Below, piece after piece: positions 48,596-57,320 of a stretch of DNA of 64,000 nucleotides (the stretch's first letter is position 1; every line of letters begins with the position of its first letter). A model generated the notes under the pieces. The model searched no databases. It worked only from the letters and a program-made list of their open reading frames with translations, and was not told the origin of the DNA. The position numbers and the translations under genes were made by a program. The DNA is from Hyphomicrobiales bacterium (lineage in GTDB: Bacteria > Pseudomonadota > Alphaproteobacteria > Rhizobiales > Devosiaceae): the NCBI GenBank assembly GCA_026981645.1, contig JALSII010000036.1, positions 1-64,000 of the forward strand. The letters are read 5' to 3'.

Positions 48596-49264
48596 TTATA
48601 GGGCAGCCAGATAGTCATTATAGGTTTTACCCCGCTCGTAGGCAAACACCTCTGCACACTCCCGGAACCGTACAATCCTGTCGATTCGAAACACTCTGAA
48701 ATCATTGCGCAATTCGCACCAGGCAGTGCATGTCCATGCGGTGCCCCAATATTCGCATTGTAACGGTCTGATGCGCCTCGTGCTCGCTTCATCACCAAGT
48801 GACATATAGTCAATTTCAACAAGTTTGCGCTCAATGACCGCCCGCCTCAGAGCAGCCAGACAACCAGGTTCAAGATTGGCGCCGGGAACATAGATAGAAA
48901 TATCATGTAAATGATTGCATCCCCGCCGGTCGCTTGGCACAACGGCATCAACCTTTATCAAGAGCCGTTTTGCCGCCTCCCGCAAATCCCCGTCTGCGGC
49001 CTGCTGAACAATTCCCATGCCAAGCTGTAATGCGGCCAGCTCATTGCGCGTCAGGGTCAGTGGCGGCAGAAATATGGGCTCACGCAGGATATATCCAACC
49101 CCCCGCTCCCCTTCGATAGGCACCCCCGATGCAATCAGCGTATCGATGTCCCGATATATTGTTCTCAGAGATACTTCCAGTTTTTCAGCAATATCGCGCC
49201 CGCGGCAGAGTTTTCCGCCGCGGAACATTTGCAAAATCTCAAACAGGCGATCAGTTCTGCGCAT
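48596..49264 (-). CDS. YafY-type HTH/WYL transcriptional regulator
   Basis: The 222-aa protein begins RRTDRLFEILQMFRGGK, with an HTH_11 winged-helix domain (residues 1-57) and a WYL-type effector domain (about 130-215, REIDYMSLGD-like LVEIDYMSLGDEASTRRIRPL). Such regulators respond to small ligands or nucleic-acid intermediates. It is the second gene of a pair with the small monooxygenase-like gene, which ends where it starts. A perfect 11-bp inverted repeat upstream of that gene (49618-49645) is a plausible binding site. Confidence 0.88.
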   Translation of the reverse strand: MRRTDRLFEILQMFRGGKLCRGRDIAEKLEVSLRTIYRDIDTLIASGVPIEGERGVGYILREPIFLPPLTLTRNELAALQLGMGIVQQAADGDLREAAKRLLIKVDAVVPSDRRGCNHLHDISIYVPGANLEPGCLAALRRAVIERKLVEIDYMSLGDEASTRRIRPLQCEYWGTAWTCTAWCELRNDFRVFRIDRIVRFRECAEVFAYERGKTYNDYLAAL

Positions 49265-49570
49265 CTACCCCACAGAAACATAGAGCCTGTTATGGCTCAT
49301 CTTTGCACCCGGTCCGTCAATTGCCTCCATCATCGGTTTCAGGCTTTCTTTTTTCATGAACGCCTCGGAAGCAACCTTTGCGTGCTCAAGAGTTTCCCAT
49401 TCGATATGCTCAAGCCATGTGCCATCTTCACTCTCAGAAAGCCGGCGGGCGATAAAGCCGGGCATTTTACTGACAAATTCACTGGAAGCCGGCACGGTTT
49501 TCAAAAACGCCTCACGACTGACCCCTTGAGCCAGTCGGAATGTGACAACTTCAATAATCCGGTTGGTCAT
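49265..49570 (-). CDS. Small protein with ABM-like dimeric alpha-beta barrel
   Basis: The 101-aa product (from the ATG at 49570, MTNRIIEVVTFRLAQG) has the size and pattern of the antibiotic-biosynthesis-monooxygenase/dimeric alpha-beta barrel superfamily: an initial strand with V-V-T-F, a helix VSREAFLKTVPASSEFV, then PGFIARRLSESEDG and WLEHIEWETLEHAKVASEAF. The enzymatic role, if any, is unknown. It precedes the YafY regulator with no intergenic gap. Confidence 0.7.
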   Translation of the reverse strand: MTNRIIEVVTFRLAQGVSREAFLKTVPASSEFVSKMPGFIARRLSESEDGTWLEHIEWETLEHAKVASEAFMKKESLKPMMEAIDGPGAKMSHNRLYVSVG

Positions 49571-49617
49571 GGATATTTTATCCTTTTCTGGTGTTTGACC
49601 AGCCAAAGCTAACGCCC

Positions 49618-49645
49618 CCCAACTGACAAGTGTCTGTCAGTTGGG
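49618..49645. promoter_or_regulatory. Inverted repeat, candidate operator of the ABM-yafY pair
   Basis: A perfect 11-bp inverted repeat, CCCAACTGACA-AGTGTC-TGTCAGTTGGG, is centred about 60 bp upstream of the small monooxygenase-like gene. The absence of a following T-run on the minus strand, and the position before rather than after a gene on that strand, argue for an operator over a terminator. Confidence 0.5.
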
Positions 49646-49767
49646 TGCATACTCTACGCTGCTGTCCACCAGATGATCAAGCAAGAGCGCCATTACTCCC
49701 GCTCTCGGGAAGAAGCAGGATCGGATAAATCTTCAAGAACCGCAAAGACAGTGTTAGGATTCGTGAC

Positions 49768-50607
49768 CTAGTGCGCCGTCAGCACCGGCAAGGGAGACTT
49801 GCCCAGTATATGGCGGGTTACTCCGCCAAGAACCCACTGGCGAATGCGCGAATGACCATAGCTTCCCATCACCACCATGTTCGCTCCTGATTTTTCCGCC
49901 TCGTTGAGCAGTGCTTCGGCCACATTGTCCCAGCCCGTAAGATGTTTGAGCTCCACATTGCAGTTGTGCCGTGATAAGTGCCGGGCAATGTCCGCCCCCG
50001 GTTCCTTGCCAAACTGTTCGGGCGCGCCCCCCTCATCAACCATCGCGACAATAACCTTGTCGGCCATTTTCAGAAACGGCATGGCTTCTGATACCGCACG
50101 GGCTGATTCCTTTGTGCTGCTCCAGGCGACAAGCACGGTTTTCATGCCGTTTTTTGGCGGGGAACTGTTTTCAGGCGCAATAAGCACGCCCCCCGAAGAG
50201 CCAAAAATCAGCGCTTCGGTCAATTCGGAAAGCTCGGCATTCTTGCCATAGGGTTGGGCCACGACAAACAGGTCAGCACTGCGGCTTTCAGCGCACAGGG
50301 CTTCAATGGCCTCACCCATATAGACATCGTATCGTCGCAATTCATGGGAGACACCACTAAGTTTTTCCATGCGCTCCTTGAGGTCCTGGGCGACCTTGTC
50401 CCCGGTGGCAAGGGTTGCCCCCTGCGGGTCGGCCAGTATCGGAGCGGTGCCGAACCCGGCATAACCGACGGCCAGCGGCACACGGGCAATGTTAAGATAA
50501 ATCCCGGTTAGAAAAGCGTCATGGGCACGGCAGATCGCCTCTGCATGGACAAGACGCCCCTCATCGCCCTCTGTGCCATTCAGGTGGACCAGAATATCCT
50601 TGAACAT
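49768..50607 (-). CDS. Universal stress protein with two Usp domains
   Basis: The 279-aa protein has two tandem UspA domains (about 1-145 and 150-279). The second ends in GSYGHSRIRQWVLGGVTRHIL and PLPVL, with the ATP-binding GxxGHS-type motif. The first domain is more diverged. The start at 50607 (MFKDILVHLNG) matches the family; the frame is open 42 codons upstream without similarity. It diverges from lexA, and its promoter region contains the LexA boxes. Confidence 0.92.
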   Translation of the reverse strand: MFKDILVHLNGTEGDEGRLVHAEAICRAHDAFLTGIYLNIARVPLAVGYAGFGTAPILADPQGATLATGDKVAQDLKERMEKLSGVSHELRRYDVYMGEAIEALCAESRSADLFVVAQPYGKNAELSELTEALIFGSSGGVLIAPENSSPPKNGMKTVLVAWSSTKESARAVSEAMPFLKMADKVIVAMVDEGGAPEQFGKEPGADIARHLSRHNCNVELKHLTGWDNVAEALLNEAEKSGANMVVMGSYGHSRIRQWVLGGVTRHILGKSPLPVLTAH

Positions 50608-50753
50608 GTCGAAAAACCTCCAGATTGTAACATTGAGAAACACTGGAACCGCGCTCCGCTCAGCGCGATACCAATGAAACACAGCCGCTCGATTTCTACG
50701 TTGATACAGGTCAAACTGGATTTTGGTAAGCATTTTTTCAGCTTGGCCTTGCA

Positions 50754-50768
50754 GAACATAACTGGAAC
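50754..50768. promoter_or_regulatory. LexA (SOS) box upstream of lexA, copy 1
   Basis: GAAC-N7-GAAC (GAAC at 50754 and 50765) is the reverse complement of the alphaproteobacterial SOS consensus GTTC-N7-GTTC. It lies 67 bp upstream of the lexA ATG. Confidence 0.75.
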
Positions 50769-50778
50769 AATTATCGTT

Positions 50779-50793
50779 GTTCAGTTTTTGTTC
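50779..50793. promoter_or_regulatory. LexA (SOS) box upstream of lexA, copy 2
   Basis: GTTC-N7-GTTC (GTTC at 50779 and 50790) matches the alphaproteobacterial SOS consensus. It is 10 bp from copy 1 in the opposite orientation. Both boxes probably serve LexA autorepression. Confidence 0.8.
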
Positions 50794-50834
50794 TGATTCG
50801 CCCTCAAAACCGGGCGCAACCCATGAGGTCTCCC

Positions 50835-51548
50835 ATGCTGACCCGCAAACAACACGAGCTTTTAATGTTCATCCACGAGCGGATGAAAGAAAGTGGCATT
50901 CCACCATCATTTGATGAAATGAAGGAAGCCCTCGACCTGAAATCGAAATCAGGCATTCACCGCCTGATTACCGCTCTGGAGGAGCGCGGATTTATCCGCC
51001 GCCTGCCCAACCGGGCCCGCGCACTTGAAGTGGTGCGCCTGCCCGATTCCATGAACCCCTCTCTTGGCGGGGTGAAATCGCGCTTTCAGCCCAGTGTTAT
51101 TGAAGGGAACCTTGGCAAGGTTGCCAAGCCGACAGTCCACCAGGATAATTCTTCCAGTGCCACCCAACCTGTTTCCGTTCCGGTCATGGGGCGCATTGCG
51201 GCGGGCACACCAATTGAAGCCATCCAAAATCACTCGCACACGGTTACAGTCCCCCCTGAAATGCTCGGGGCGGGGGAACATTTCGCCCTTGAGGTAAGGG
51301 GCGATTCCATGATTGACGCAGGGATTTTTGATGGTGACACCGTGCTCATCCACAAACAGCCAACCGCCAGCAATGGCGAGATAGTCGTTGCGCTCGTGGA
51401 CGACGAGGAGGCAACGCTGAAGCGCCTGCGTCGCAAAGGCAATTCCATCGCCCTTGAAGCAGCCAACCCTGCCTATGAAACACGCATCTTCGGGCCGGAA
51501 CGCGTTGCTGTTCAGGGCAAGCTTGTAGGCCTGTTGCGCAAATACTAG
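50835..51548 (+). CDS. lexA: LexA repressor
   Basis: LexA represses the SOS regulon and cleaves itself when RecA filaments form. The 237-aa protein has a winged HTH (about 1-65, [16 protein letters not shown]), the Ala-Gly cleavage site in GRIAAGTP near 125, the catalytic Ser in [14 protein letters not shown] near 160 and the catalytic Lys in [10 protein letters not shown] near 197. The start at 50835 fits the family; an ATG four codons upstream is possible. Two LexA boxes precede it. A comEC gene often found next to lexA is absent here. Confidence 0.97.
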   Translation: MLTRKQHELLMFIHERMKESGIPPSFDEMKEALDLKSKSGIHRLITALEERGFIRRLPNRARALEVVRLPDSMNPSLGGVKSRFQPSVIEGNLGKVAKPTVHQDNSSSATQPVSVPVMGRIAAGTPIEAIQNHSHTVTVPPEMLGAGEHFALEVRGDSMIDAGIFDGDTVLIHKQPTASNGEIVVALVDDEEATLKRLRRKGNSIALEAANPAYETRIFGPERVAVQGKLVGLLRKY

Positions 51549-51599
51549 GTCAGGGCCCTAAGGCGCTTTATATCCTGAAAGCATCAAGCCGGGAACCGA

Positions 51600-52710
51600 T
51601 CAGTCTTTTCCCCTGCCCACACGCAAAGCCAGCGCGGCTTCCATGAACGTGTCCAGATCACCATCGAGCACGTCATTTGGCGCTGTATTTTCGATATTGG
51701 TACGCAAGTCCTTGACCAGCTGATAGGGCTGCAAAACATAAGATCTGATCTGATGCCCCCAGCCGATTTCTGACTTAGTGGCAGCTTCACTGTTAGCAGC
51801 CTCTTCGCGTTTTTGCAGTTCATCCTCATAGAGGCGTGCTCTGAGCATCTGCCAGGCGGTGGCCTTGTTTTTATGTTGGGAGCGGTCATTCTGGCACTGA
51901 ACAACAATGCCTGTGGCAAGATGGGTAATGCGCACGGCACTGTCGGTAGTATTGACATGCTGCCCCCCAGCACCCGAAGCGCGGTAAGTGTCAATGCGCA
52001 CGTCTGATTCAGAGACCTCGATCTCGATAGACTCATCAATCACCGGATAAACCCAGACACTGGAAAAGCTGGTGTGCCGACGTGCCTGAGAATCAAAAGG
52101 GGAGATTCGCACCAGGCGATGCACACCGCTTTCAGTCTTGAGCCAGCCATAGGCATTGTGCCCTTTAACAAGCAGAGTTGCCGATTTAATGCCTGCCTCT
52201 TCGCCCGAATGATATTCAATCATTTCAACCTTGAATTTGCGTCGTTCAGCCCAGCGCTGATACATGCGCAGCAGCATCAGGGCCCAATCCTGACTTTCCG
52301 TGCCCCCGGCGCCAGAGTGCACCTCAACATAACAATCGTTTGCGTCAGCCTCGCCAGACAAAAGAGTTTCTATCTGAAGACGCGCAGCTTCTTTTTGCAG
52401 TTCCCCAAGAGCGGCTTCTGCCTCGCTGATGACTTCAGAGTCATCCTCCTCTTCGCCCATGGCAATAAGATCCACATTGTCACTCAGGCTGGTTTGCAGC
52501 CTGTTGACGGTCTCAATCTGGCTTTCAAGCAACTGCCGGTCGCGCATGACGGCCTGGGCCGCTTCAGGCTTGTCCCAAAGATCGGGTGCCTCGGCAGCGG
52601 CGTTCAACTCATCAAGCCGGGATTGCGCTGTATCCCAGTCAAAGATGCCTCCTCAGCAGTGTGATTGCCTGCTTGATTTCACCAACAATGTGTTCGATTT
52701 CACTTCGCAT
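51600..52710 (-). CDS. prfB: Peptide chain release factor 2, with programmed +1 frameshift
   Basis: RF2 terminates translation at UGA and UAA. The coding sequence starts at the ATG at 52710 ([23 protein letters not shown], 23 codons) and reaches an in-frame TGA at 52641-52639. A CTTTGAC slippery site with an AGGAGG Shine-Dalgarno (52653-52648) just before it is the standard prfB frameshift. After the +1 shift the frame reads [12 protein letters not shown] and continues to 51600, for 369 aa. The GGQ-type motif is GAGGQHVN and the specificity motif is SPF ([14 protein letters not shown]). The family is certain. Confidence 0.96.
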
Positions 52711-52810
52711 GAATTTTGTCCGCTGAACTGCTCGCAGGTGATTTATCAGAGCGCTGACAGGCGCTCAAGCTAGGAATGGGCTTTCCCTCGGCCAACCTTT
52801 GTCACAGGCT

Positions 52811-55225
52811 CTAAAACAAGCCGCCGCGCCCGGCATTAAAGTCCACATTGCCCCCTTCAATATTAAGGAAGGCATCTGAATCAACACCTATAACCGAGGT
52901 GATAAGGTTTGGTCCCGTGCCGGGTTTGAAGCCTTCCAATATGGCTTCACTGCCCGCAATGGCCTTGACCCCGGTTGCCGGGTCAATCCAGACCTGAGTC
53001 ATGCCTCCGGGCATGGAAAAGGGAGTTGGGGGCGAACCAACAAGGGCGGCCTGCATAAAGTCGGTAAAGATCGGCGCCGCAAGCTCCCCCCCCGTCGCGG
53101 AGCGGCCCATGCTGGCCGGCGTGTCAAATCCGACATAAACCCCAACAGCCAGTTCAGGTGTAAAGCCCACAAACCAGGCATCCTTATAATTGGACGAGGT
53201 GCCGGTTTTTCCCGCAACCGGACGGTTGAGCGCACGCACTGAGCGCGCTGTGCCCCGTTCCACTACCCCCTCCATCATTGATGTGATCTGATAGGCGGTC
53301 ATGGGATCAAGAACCTGCTGGCGGTTGTCGATAATCAGCGGTTCGGGCTGATTGTCCCAATTCTGGGCGCTGCAACCATCACATAAACGCTCATCATGCT
53401 TGAATATGGTGTTTCCGAAACGATCCTGAATGCGATCAATTAACGTGGGTACAATGCGACGCCCGCCATTGGCAATTGTGGCAAACGCCGAGGTCATGCG
53501 CATGTCGGTGGTCTCGCCTGATCCCAGTGACATGGCCAGCACCGGCAGCAGGTCATCATACAGACCAAACATTTTAGCGTATTCGGCAACCATGGGCATG
53601 CCGATATCCTGGGCAAGACGCACAGTCATGACATTTCGCGAACGCTCGATGCCACGTCTCAGCGTCTGAGGCCCATAGAACTGATCCGTATAGTTTTCCG
53701 GGCGCCAGCGCGAACCATCATTGTTGATGATTTCGAGCGGCGCATCAAGCACTACCGAGGCCGGGGTGTAGCCATTATCAAGGGCCGCCGCATAAACGAT
53801 CGGCTTGAATGACGAGCCGGGCTGGCGTAGCGCCTGCGTTGCCCGATTAAACTCGGATTTGTCAAAAGAAAAACCGCCAACCATGGCCAGAACCCGCCCG
53901 GTACGCGGGTCCATTGCCACCAGAGCCCCCTCTACTTCGGGAACCTGCCGCAAAGCATAGATACCGTCCTTGCCGGCAACTGGTTCCACATAAACCACGT
54001 CCCCAACCTCAAGAATCCGGCTCAGCCTTGGGGCAATCCACGGCATTTCTGCGCCGGGAACCTGCCCCACAATCCTCTCCGCACTAGGACCGCTATCCTT
54101 GGCGGGGGTGGGCCGGAGGCCAATTTTTGCAAGATTGTCCTCCATTTCAAGCACGACCGCAAGCCGCCATTCGGGCACATCAGAAAGCGGATCAATTTCA
54201 AACAGGGGCTCGCCCCAGTCCTCACCCAATTCAATCTTGGCTACCGGATCGCGAAAGCCCTTTGACTGATCATAGCCAATCAGCCCGGCCATCAGCGCCC
54301 GGCGCGCTTCGCGCTGCATGCGCGGGTCCAGGGTGGTGCGCACGGAAAGCCCGCCCCCATAGAGCTGATCTTCCCCGTAACGCTCAAGCAGCTCGCGGCG
54401 TACCTCCTCTGTAAAATATTCAGCAGAGTAGAGGCGGACACCACCCCGGCGGGGGACAACATCAAGGCTGTCGAGCTTGGCGGATTCTGCCACCTCGGCG
54501 GAAATATACCCCTCATCCCGCATCCGGTTGATGACGGTATTGCGCCGGGCAATAGCCGCTTTGGGGCGGCGGAAGGGCTGGTAGTTGGCGGGCCCCTTTG
54601 GCAGACCTGCGAGATAGGCGGCCTCGGAAACCGTCAGCTCATAGAGTGCCTTGTCAAAATAATTCATGGCAGCGGCGGCAATGCCGTAGGAATTGAAGCC
54701 GAAGAAAATTTCATTCAGATAGAGTTCAAGGATTTTTTCCTTGGAAAAGGTGGCCTCAATCTTGAGCGCCAGAAGCGCCTCGCGAATTTTTCTGTCCCAG
54801 GTCTGCTCGCTTGTCAGCAGAAAGTTTTTGGCGACCTGCTGGGTAATTGTGGAAGCCCCCACCAATGGGCCGCCGCCGCCTTCAATCAGGCGCAGGATAT
54901 TATCACGCACCGCCCGCATGACACCATCAAATGCAATGCCGCCATGGGTGAAAAAATCTTTGTCCTCAATGGAAATAAAGGCCTGCACTACCAGCGGCGG
55001 TACGGTTTCTATAGGTTGGAACAGCCGCCGTTCCCTGGCAAACTCTGCCAGCAAAGTGCCATCGGCCGCGTGCACGCGAGTGGTAATATCGGGCGTATAA
55101 TCCCGTAGTACGTTGTAATCTGGCAGGTCCTGAGAAATTGACCAAACCATGTAGCCAACGACTGCCACTGCACCCAGACCAAGAAAAAGCCCAAAACCAA
55201 ACAACCAACCAAGCAATCGCAACAT
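52811..55225 (-). CDS. mrcA: Penicillin-binding protein 1A (class A, bifunctional)
   Basis: PBP1A polymerises and cross-links peptidoglycan. The 804-aa protein has an N-terminal membrane anchor (about 5-28), a GT51 glycosyltransferase domain (about 60-225, with EDKDFFTHGGI and GASTITQQVAKN), an OB-like insert, and a transpeptidase domain (about 440-760) with the catalytic PGSSFKP, SRN and GKTGTSSNY. Length fits the family. It lies 101 bp upstream of prfB and 145 bp downstream of amiC, the usual Rhizobiales order. Confidence 0.97.
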   Translation of the reverse strand: MLRLLGWLFGFGLFLGLGAVAVVGYMVWSISQDLPDYNVLRDYTPDITTRVHAADGTLLAEFARERRLFQPIETVPPLVVQAFISIEDKDFFTHGGIAFDGVMRAVRDNILRLIEGGGGPLVGASTITQQVAKNFLLTSEQTWDRKIREALLALKIEATFSKEKILELYLNEIFFGFNSYGIAAAAMNYFDKALYELTVSEAAYLAGLPKGPANYQPFRRPKAAIARRNTVINRMRDEGYISAEVAESAKLDSLDVVPRRGGVRLYSAEYFTEEVRRELLERYGEDQLYGGGLSVRTTLDPRMQREARRALMAGLIGYDQSKGFRDPVAKIELGEDWGEPLFEIDPLSDVPEWRLAVVLEMEDNLAKIGLRPTPAKDSGPSAERIVGQVPGAEMPWIAPRLSRILEVGDVVYVEPVAGKDGIYALRQVPEVEGALVAMDPRTGRVLAMVGGFSFDKSEFNRATQALRQPGSSFKPIVYAAALDNGYTPASVVLDAPLEIINNDGSRWRPENYTDQFYGPQTLRRGIERSRNVMTVRLAQDIGMPMVAEYAKMFGLYDDLLPVLAMSLGSGETTDMRMTSAFATIANGGRRIVPTLIDRIQDRFGNTIFKHDERLCDGCSAQNWDNQPEPLIIDNRQQVLDPMTAYQITSMMEGVVERGTARSVRALNRPVAGKTGTSSNYKDAWFVGFTPELAVGVYVGFDTPASMGRSATGGELAAPIFTDFMQAALVGSPPTPFSMPGGMTQVWIDPATGVKAIAGSEAILEGFKPGTGPNLITSVIGVDSDAFLNIEGGNVDFNAGRGGLF

Positions 55226-55370
55226 CAGGCAGGCACCCTATTCTTTCCCGATTCAGATATGTTATATCGGACAATTTGCTCTAGATAGCAAAAGCGGGGC
55301 AAAAATGTGAACACTTTCCGGTGCGCTCCATGCCCACATGCACCCTTGGCTCACCTCTTGCTCAAATTCG

Positions 55371-56618
55371 TTATTGGCCAAAATATTGCGCGATTCCCCG
55401 GGCCACTGCCTCCGCCGCCCGGTCTCGCCAGCGCGGCGAAATCAGGTTCTCCGCATCAGCGGCGTTGGAGAGGAAACCCAGTTCAAGCAATATCGAGGGC
55501 ACATCGGGGGATTGCAGAACAAAAAAGTCTGCTCTGCGCAAGGGAAACCTGCGCACCCTTACACTGGGCTTGAGTTGATCAACAATAAAACTGGCGGCAA
55601 TAAAGGACTGCCTGCGCATTTCGCGCCGCATCAGATCTACCAGAATATTTACTACAGCGGGTTCAGCCTCGGGAAGCTCATAACCAGCCAGCAGGTCCAC
55701 CTTGTTTTCCTGCTCTGCCAGCACCTTGTCCAGCACGTCAGTGGCCTGCTCGTCGCGGGTATAGACGCTGGCCCCGCGAATTGCGGGGTCTTCAAATGTG
55801 TCCGCGTGGATTGAAATGAACAGATCGGCCTTGTTGTCCCGGGCCAGTTGCACCCTTTGTTCAAGCAGCACAAACCGGTCCCCGTCCCGGCTCAGAGCCA
55901 CATCAAAACGTCCGGTGGCGATTAGCAATTCCTGAAGCTTCCTGGCGAAAGCAAGAGTTATGGTTTTTTCCTGAATACCGTTGGGTGTTTCGGCACCACC
56001 ATCATTTCCTCCATGGCCTGGATCAATAAGGATCAGCGGTCGGGTCTCGGCCGCAACCAGCGTTGTGCCTGGCTCGCTTGAGGGGTGTTCGGGTGCAGTT
56101 TCCCCTCCCCCTTTTTCCGTATTTGCCAGATCCTGTGCTGCACGCTCGAAAAACGCCTGCGGCGTTTCAGCAATCAGGTCAACCACCAGGCGGGCCGGTT
56201 GCTCGTCAAACGGCTCCAGCACATAGGCCTGCTGCACCTGCATCGGTGCGGACAGAAATAAAGTGGTGCGCACCCGATCGGCCCCGAGCTGTTCCAGATT
56301 GTAACTGGAGATCATCCCGTCCCCGACAGGAAATCCGCCCTCTTCGATTTTAAGGCCCTTAACCCGCACATCCACAGCTATAGCCATGGGATCGGCAAGA
56401 GAAACAAACGAGAACGCGCTCACCTCTTCAAGGTCCACCACAAGACGAGCCCGGACATCAGTGCTGGACACGCGTACCGCCAAAACCTCTGGAAGCTCAG
56501 CAACACCTGCCGCGTTACCGGCCTCTTGAGCCCGTGCCGACACAAGCATAAGACCAAGAACCAGGGCAAGCAGAGGTAGCAGATTGAAAATTCGCAGCAT
56601 ATTTCGTGCGTCTTTCAT
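55371..56618 (-). CDS. amiC: N-acetylmuramoyl-L-alanine amidase (AmiC-like)
   Basis: This periplasmic zinc amidase cleaves peptidoglycan during division. From the ATG at 56618 (MKDARNMLRIFNLLPL) the 415-aa protein has a signal peptide (cleavage near SARA-QEAG), an AMIN domain (about 35-150), a linker of low complexity and an Amidase_3 domain (about 190-410) with zinc ligands in ILIDPGHGGNDGG, the Glu after it and SIHADTFED. The frame is open 50 codons further upstream, but this has no signal-peptide pattern. Confidence 0.95.
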   Translation of the reverse strand: MKDARNMLRIFNLLPLLALVLGLMLVSARAQEAGNAAGVAELPEVLAVRVSSTDVRARLVVDLEEVSAFSFVSLADPMAIAVDVRVKGLKIEEGGFPVGDGMISSYNLEQLGADRVRTTLFLSAPMQVQQAYVLEPFDEQPARLVVDLIAETPQAFFERAAQDLANTEKGGGETAPEHPSSEPGTTLVAAETRPLILIDPGHGGNDGGAETPNGIQEKTITLAFARKLQELLIATGRFDVALSRDGDRFVLLEQRVQLARDNKADLFISIHADTFEDPAIRGASVYTRDEQATDVLDKVLAEQENKVDLLAGYELPEAEPAVVNILVDLMRREMRRQSFIAASFIVDQLKPSVRVRRFPLRRADFFVLQSPDVPSILLELGFLSNAADAENLISPRWRDRAAEAVARGIAQYFGQ

Positions 56619-57320
56619 TACAACAACGCCAACAAAGCTCTTGTTTTCTGATTCGTTGATCTCTGCCTGCCCGTGGCAGTGTTTTACAGAAGAAGAGCCC
56701 GGTGCAAAACTACTCGCAGGAGAAAATGTTTCAAATCTGTCTATCGCTGGCATCAGGCGGCATTTCAAGAGTTTTTTCCACCTGCCCCCACAAAACTGGC
56801 ATATGGATTGGCCCGCGTGGTGACTTTTTTGTTGCCAAACCGCCGGCCTGTCCCTAAAGCGCTAGTTGAGGGCTACTTGCGAATGGCTTTTTCTGCCCCG
56901 GCACCTTGAGTTTTTAGTTTATGAGAGGGCGCGCGCAGCAAAAGCGACCGGGAAATTATGACCCCGGGAGATACCGCTCTGGCGGGACGCGACTTGAAAC
57001 GGGTCAATCCAGAACACACATAGCACCTCGTGACAGGAATTTCGGCTCTTTTTCACGAGCCGGTGATGTGGGGCGTTTTGAAAACATGATCCCCCATCCG
57101 AATGAAAGAGGACAAATGCGCGGATTACCGACACACAAGGCACTCACGCCGACAGGCTCGACAGTGTTGCGCCTTTGTGCGGACTTCGCCAGACCTCACA
57201 AACACATCGGTGCCTCTGGCACTTTTTTTTCCAAACCATACGCCTCGCATGGCGCATTGAAGCAGAGTCACTTCTCCCGGCCGATCTTCAATTGCGCGCG
57301 AGCGCGCGGAGTTAAACTTA
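56619..57320. other. Long intergenic region between divergent amiC and rne
   Basis: About 700 bp without a supported gene. Open frames here are short and their codon use is unremarkable. It must hold the amiC promoter (right after 56618 on the minus strand) and the rne promoter and leader. At the 3' end a GC hairpin CGCG-CGAG-CGCG (57295-57308) directly abuts the GGAG Shine-Dalgarno of rne, so it could limit rne translation. Confidence 0.5.
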
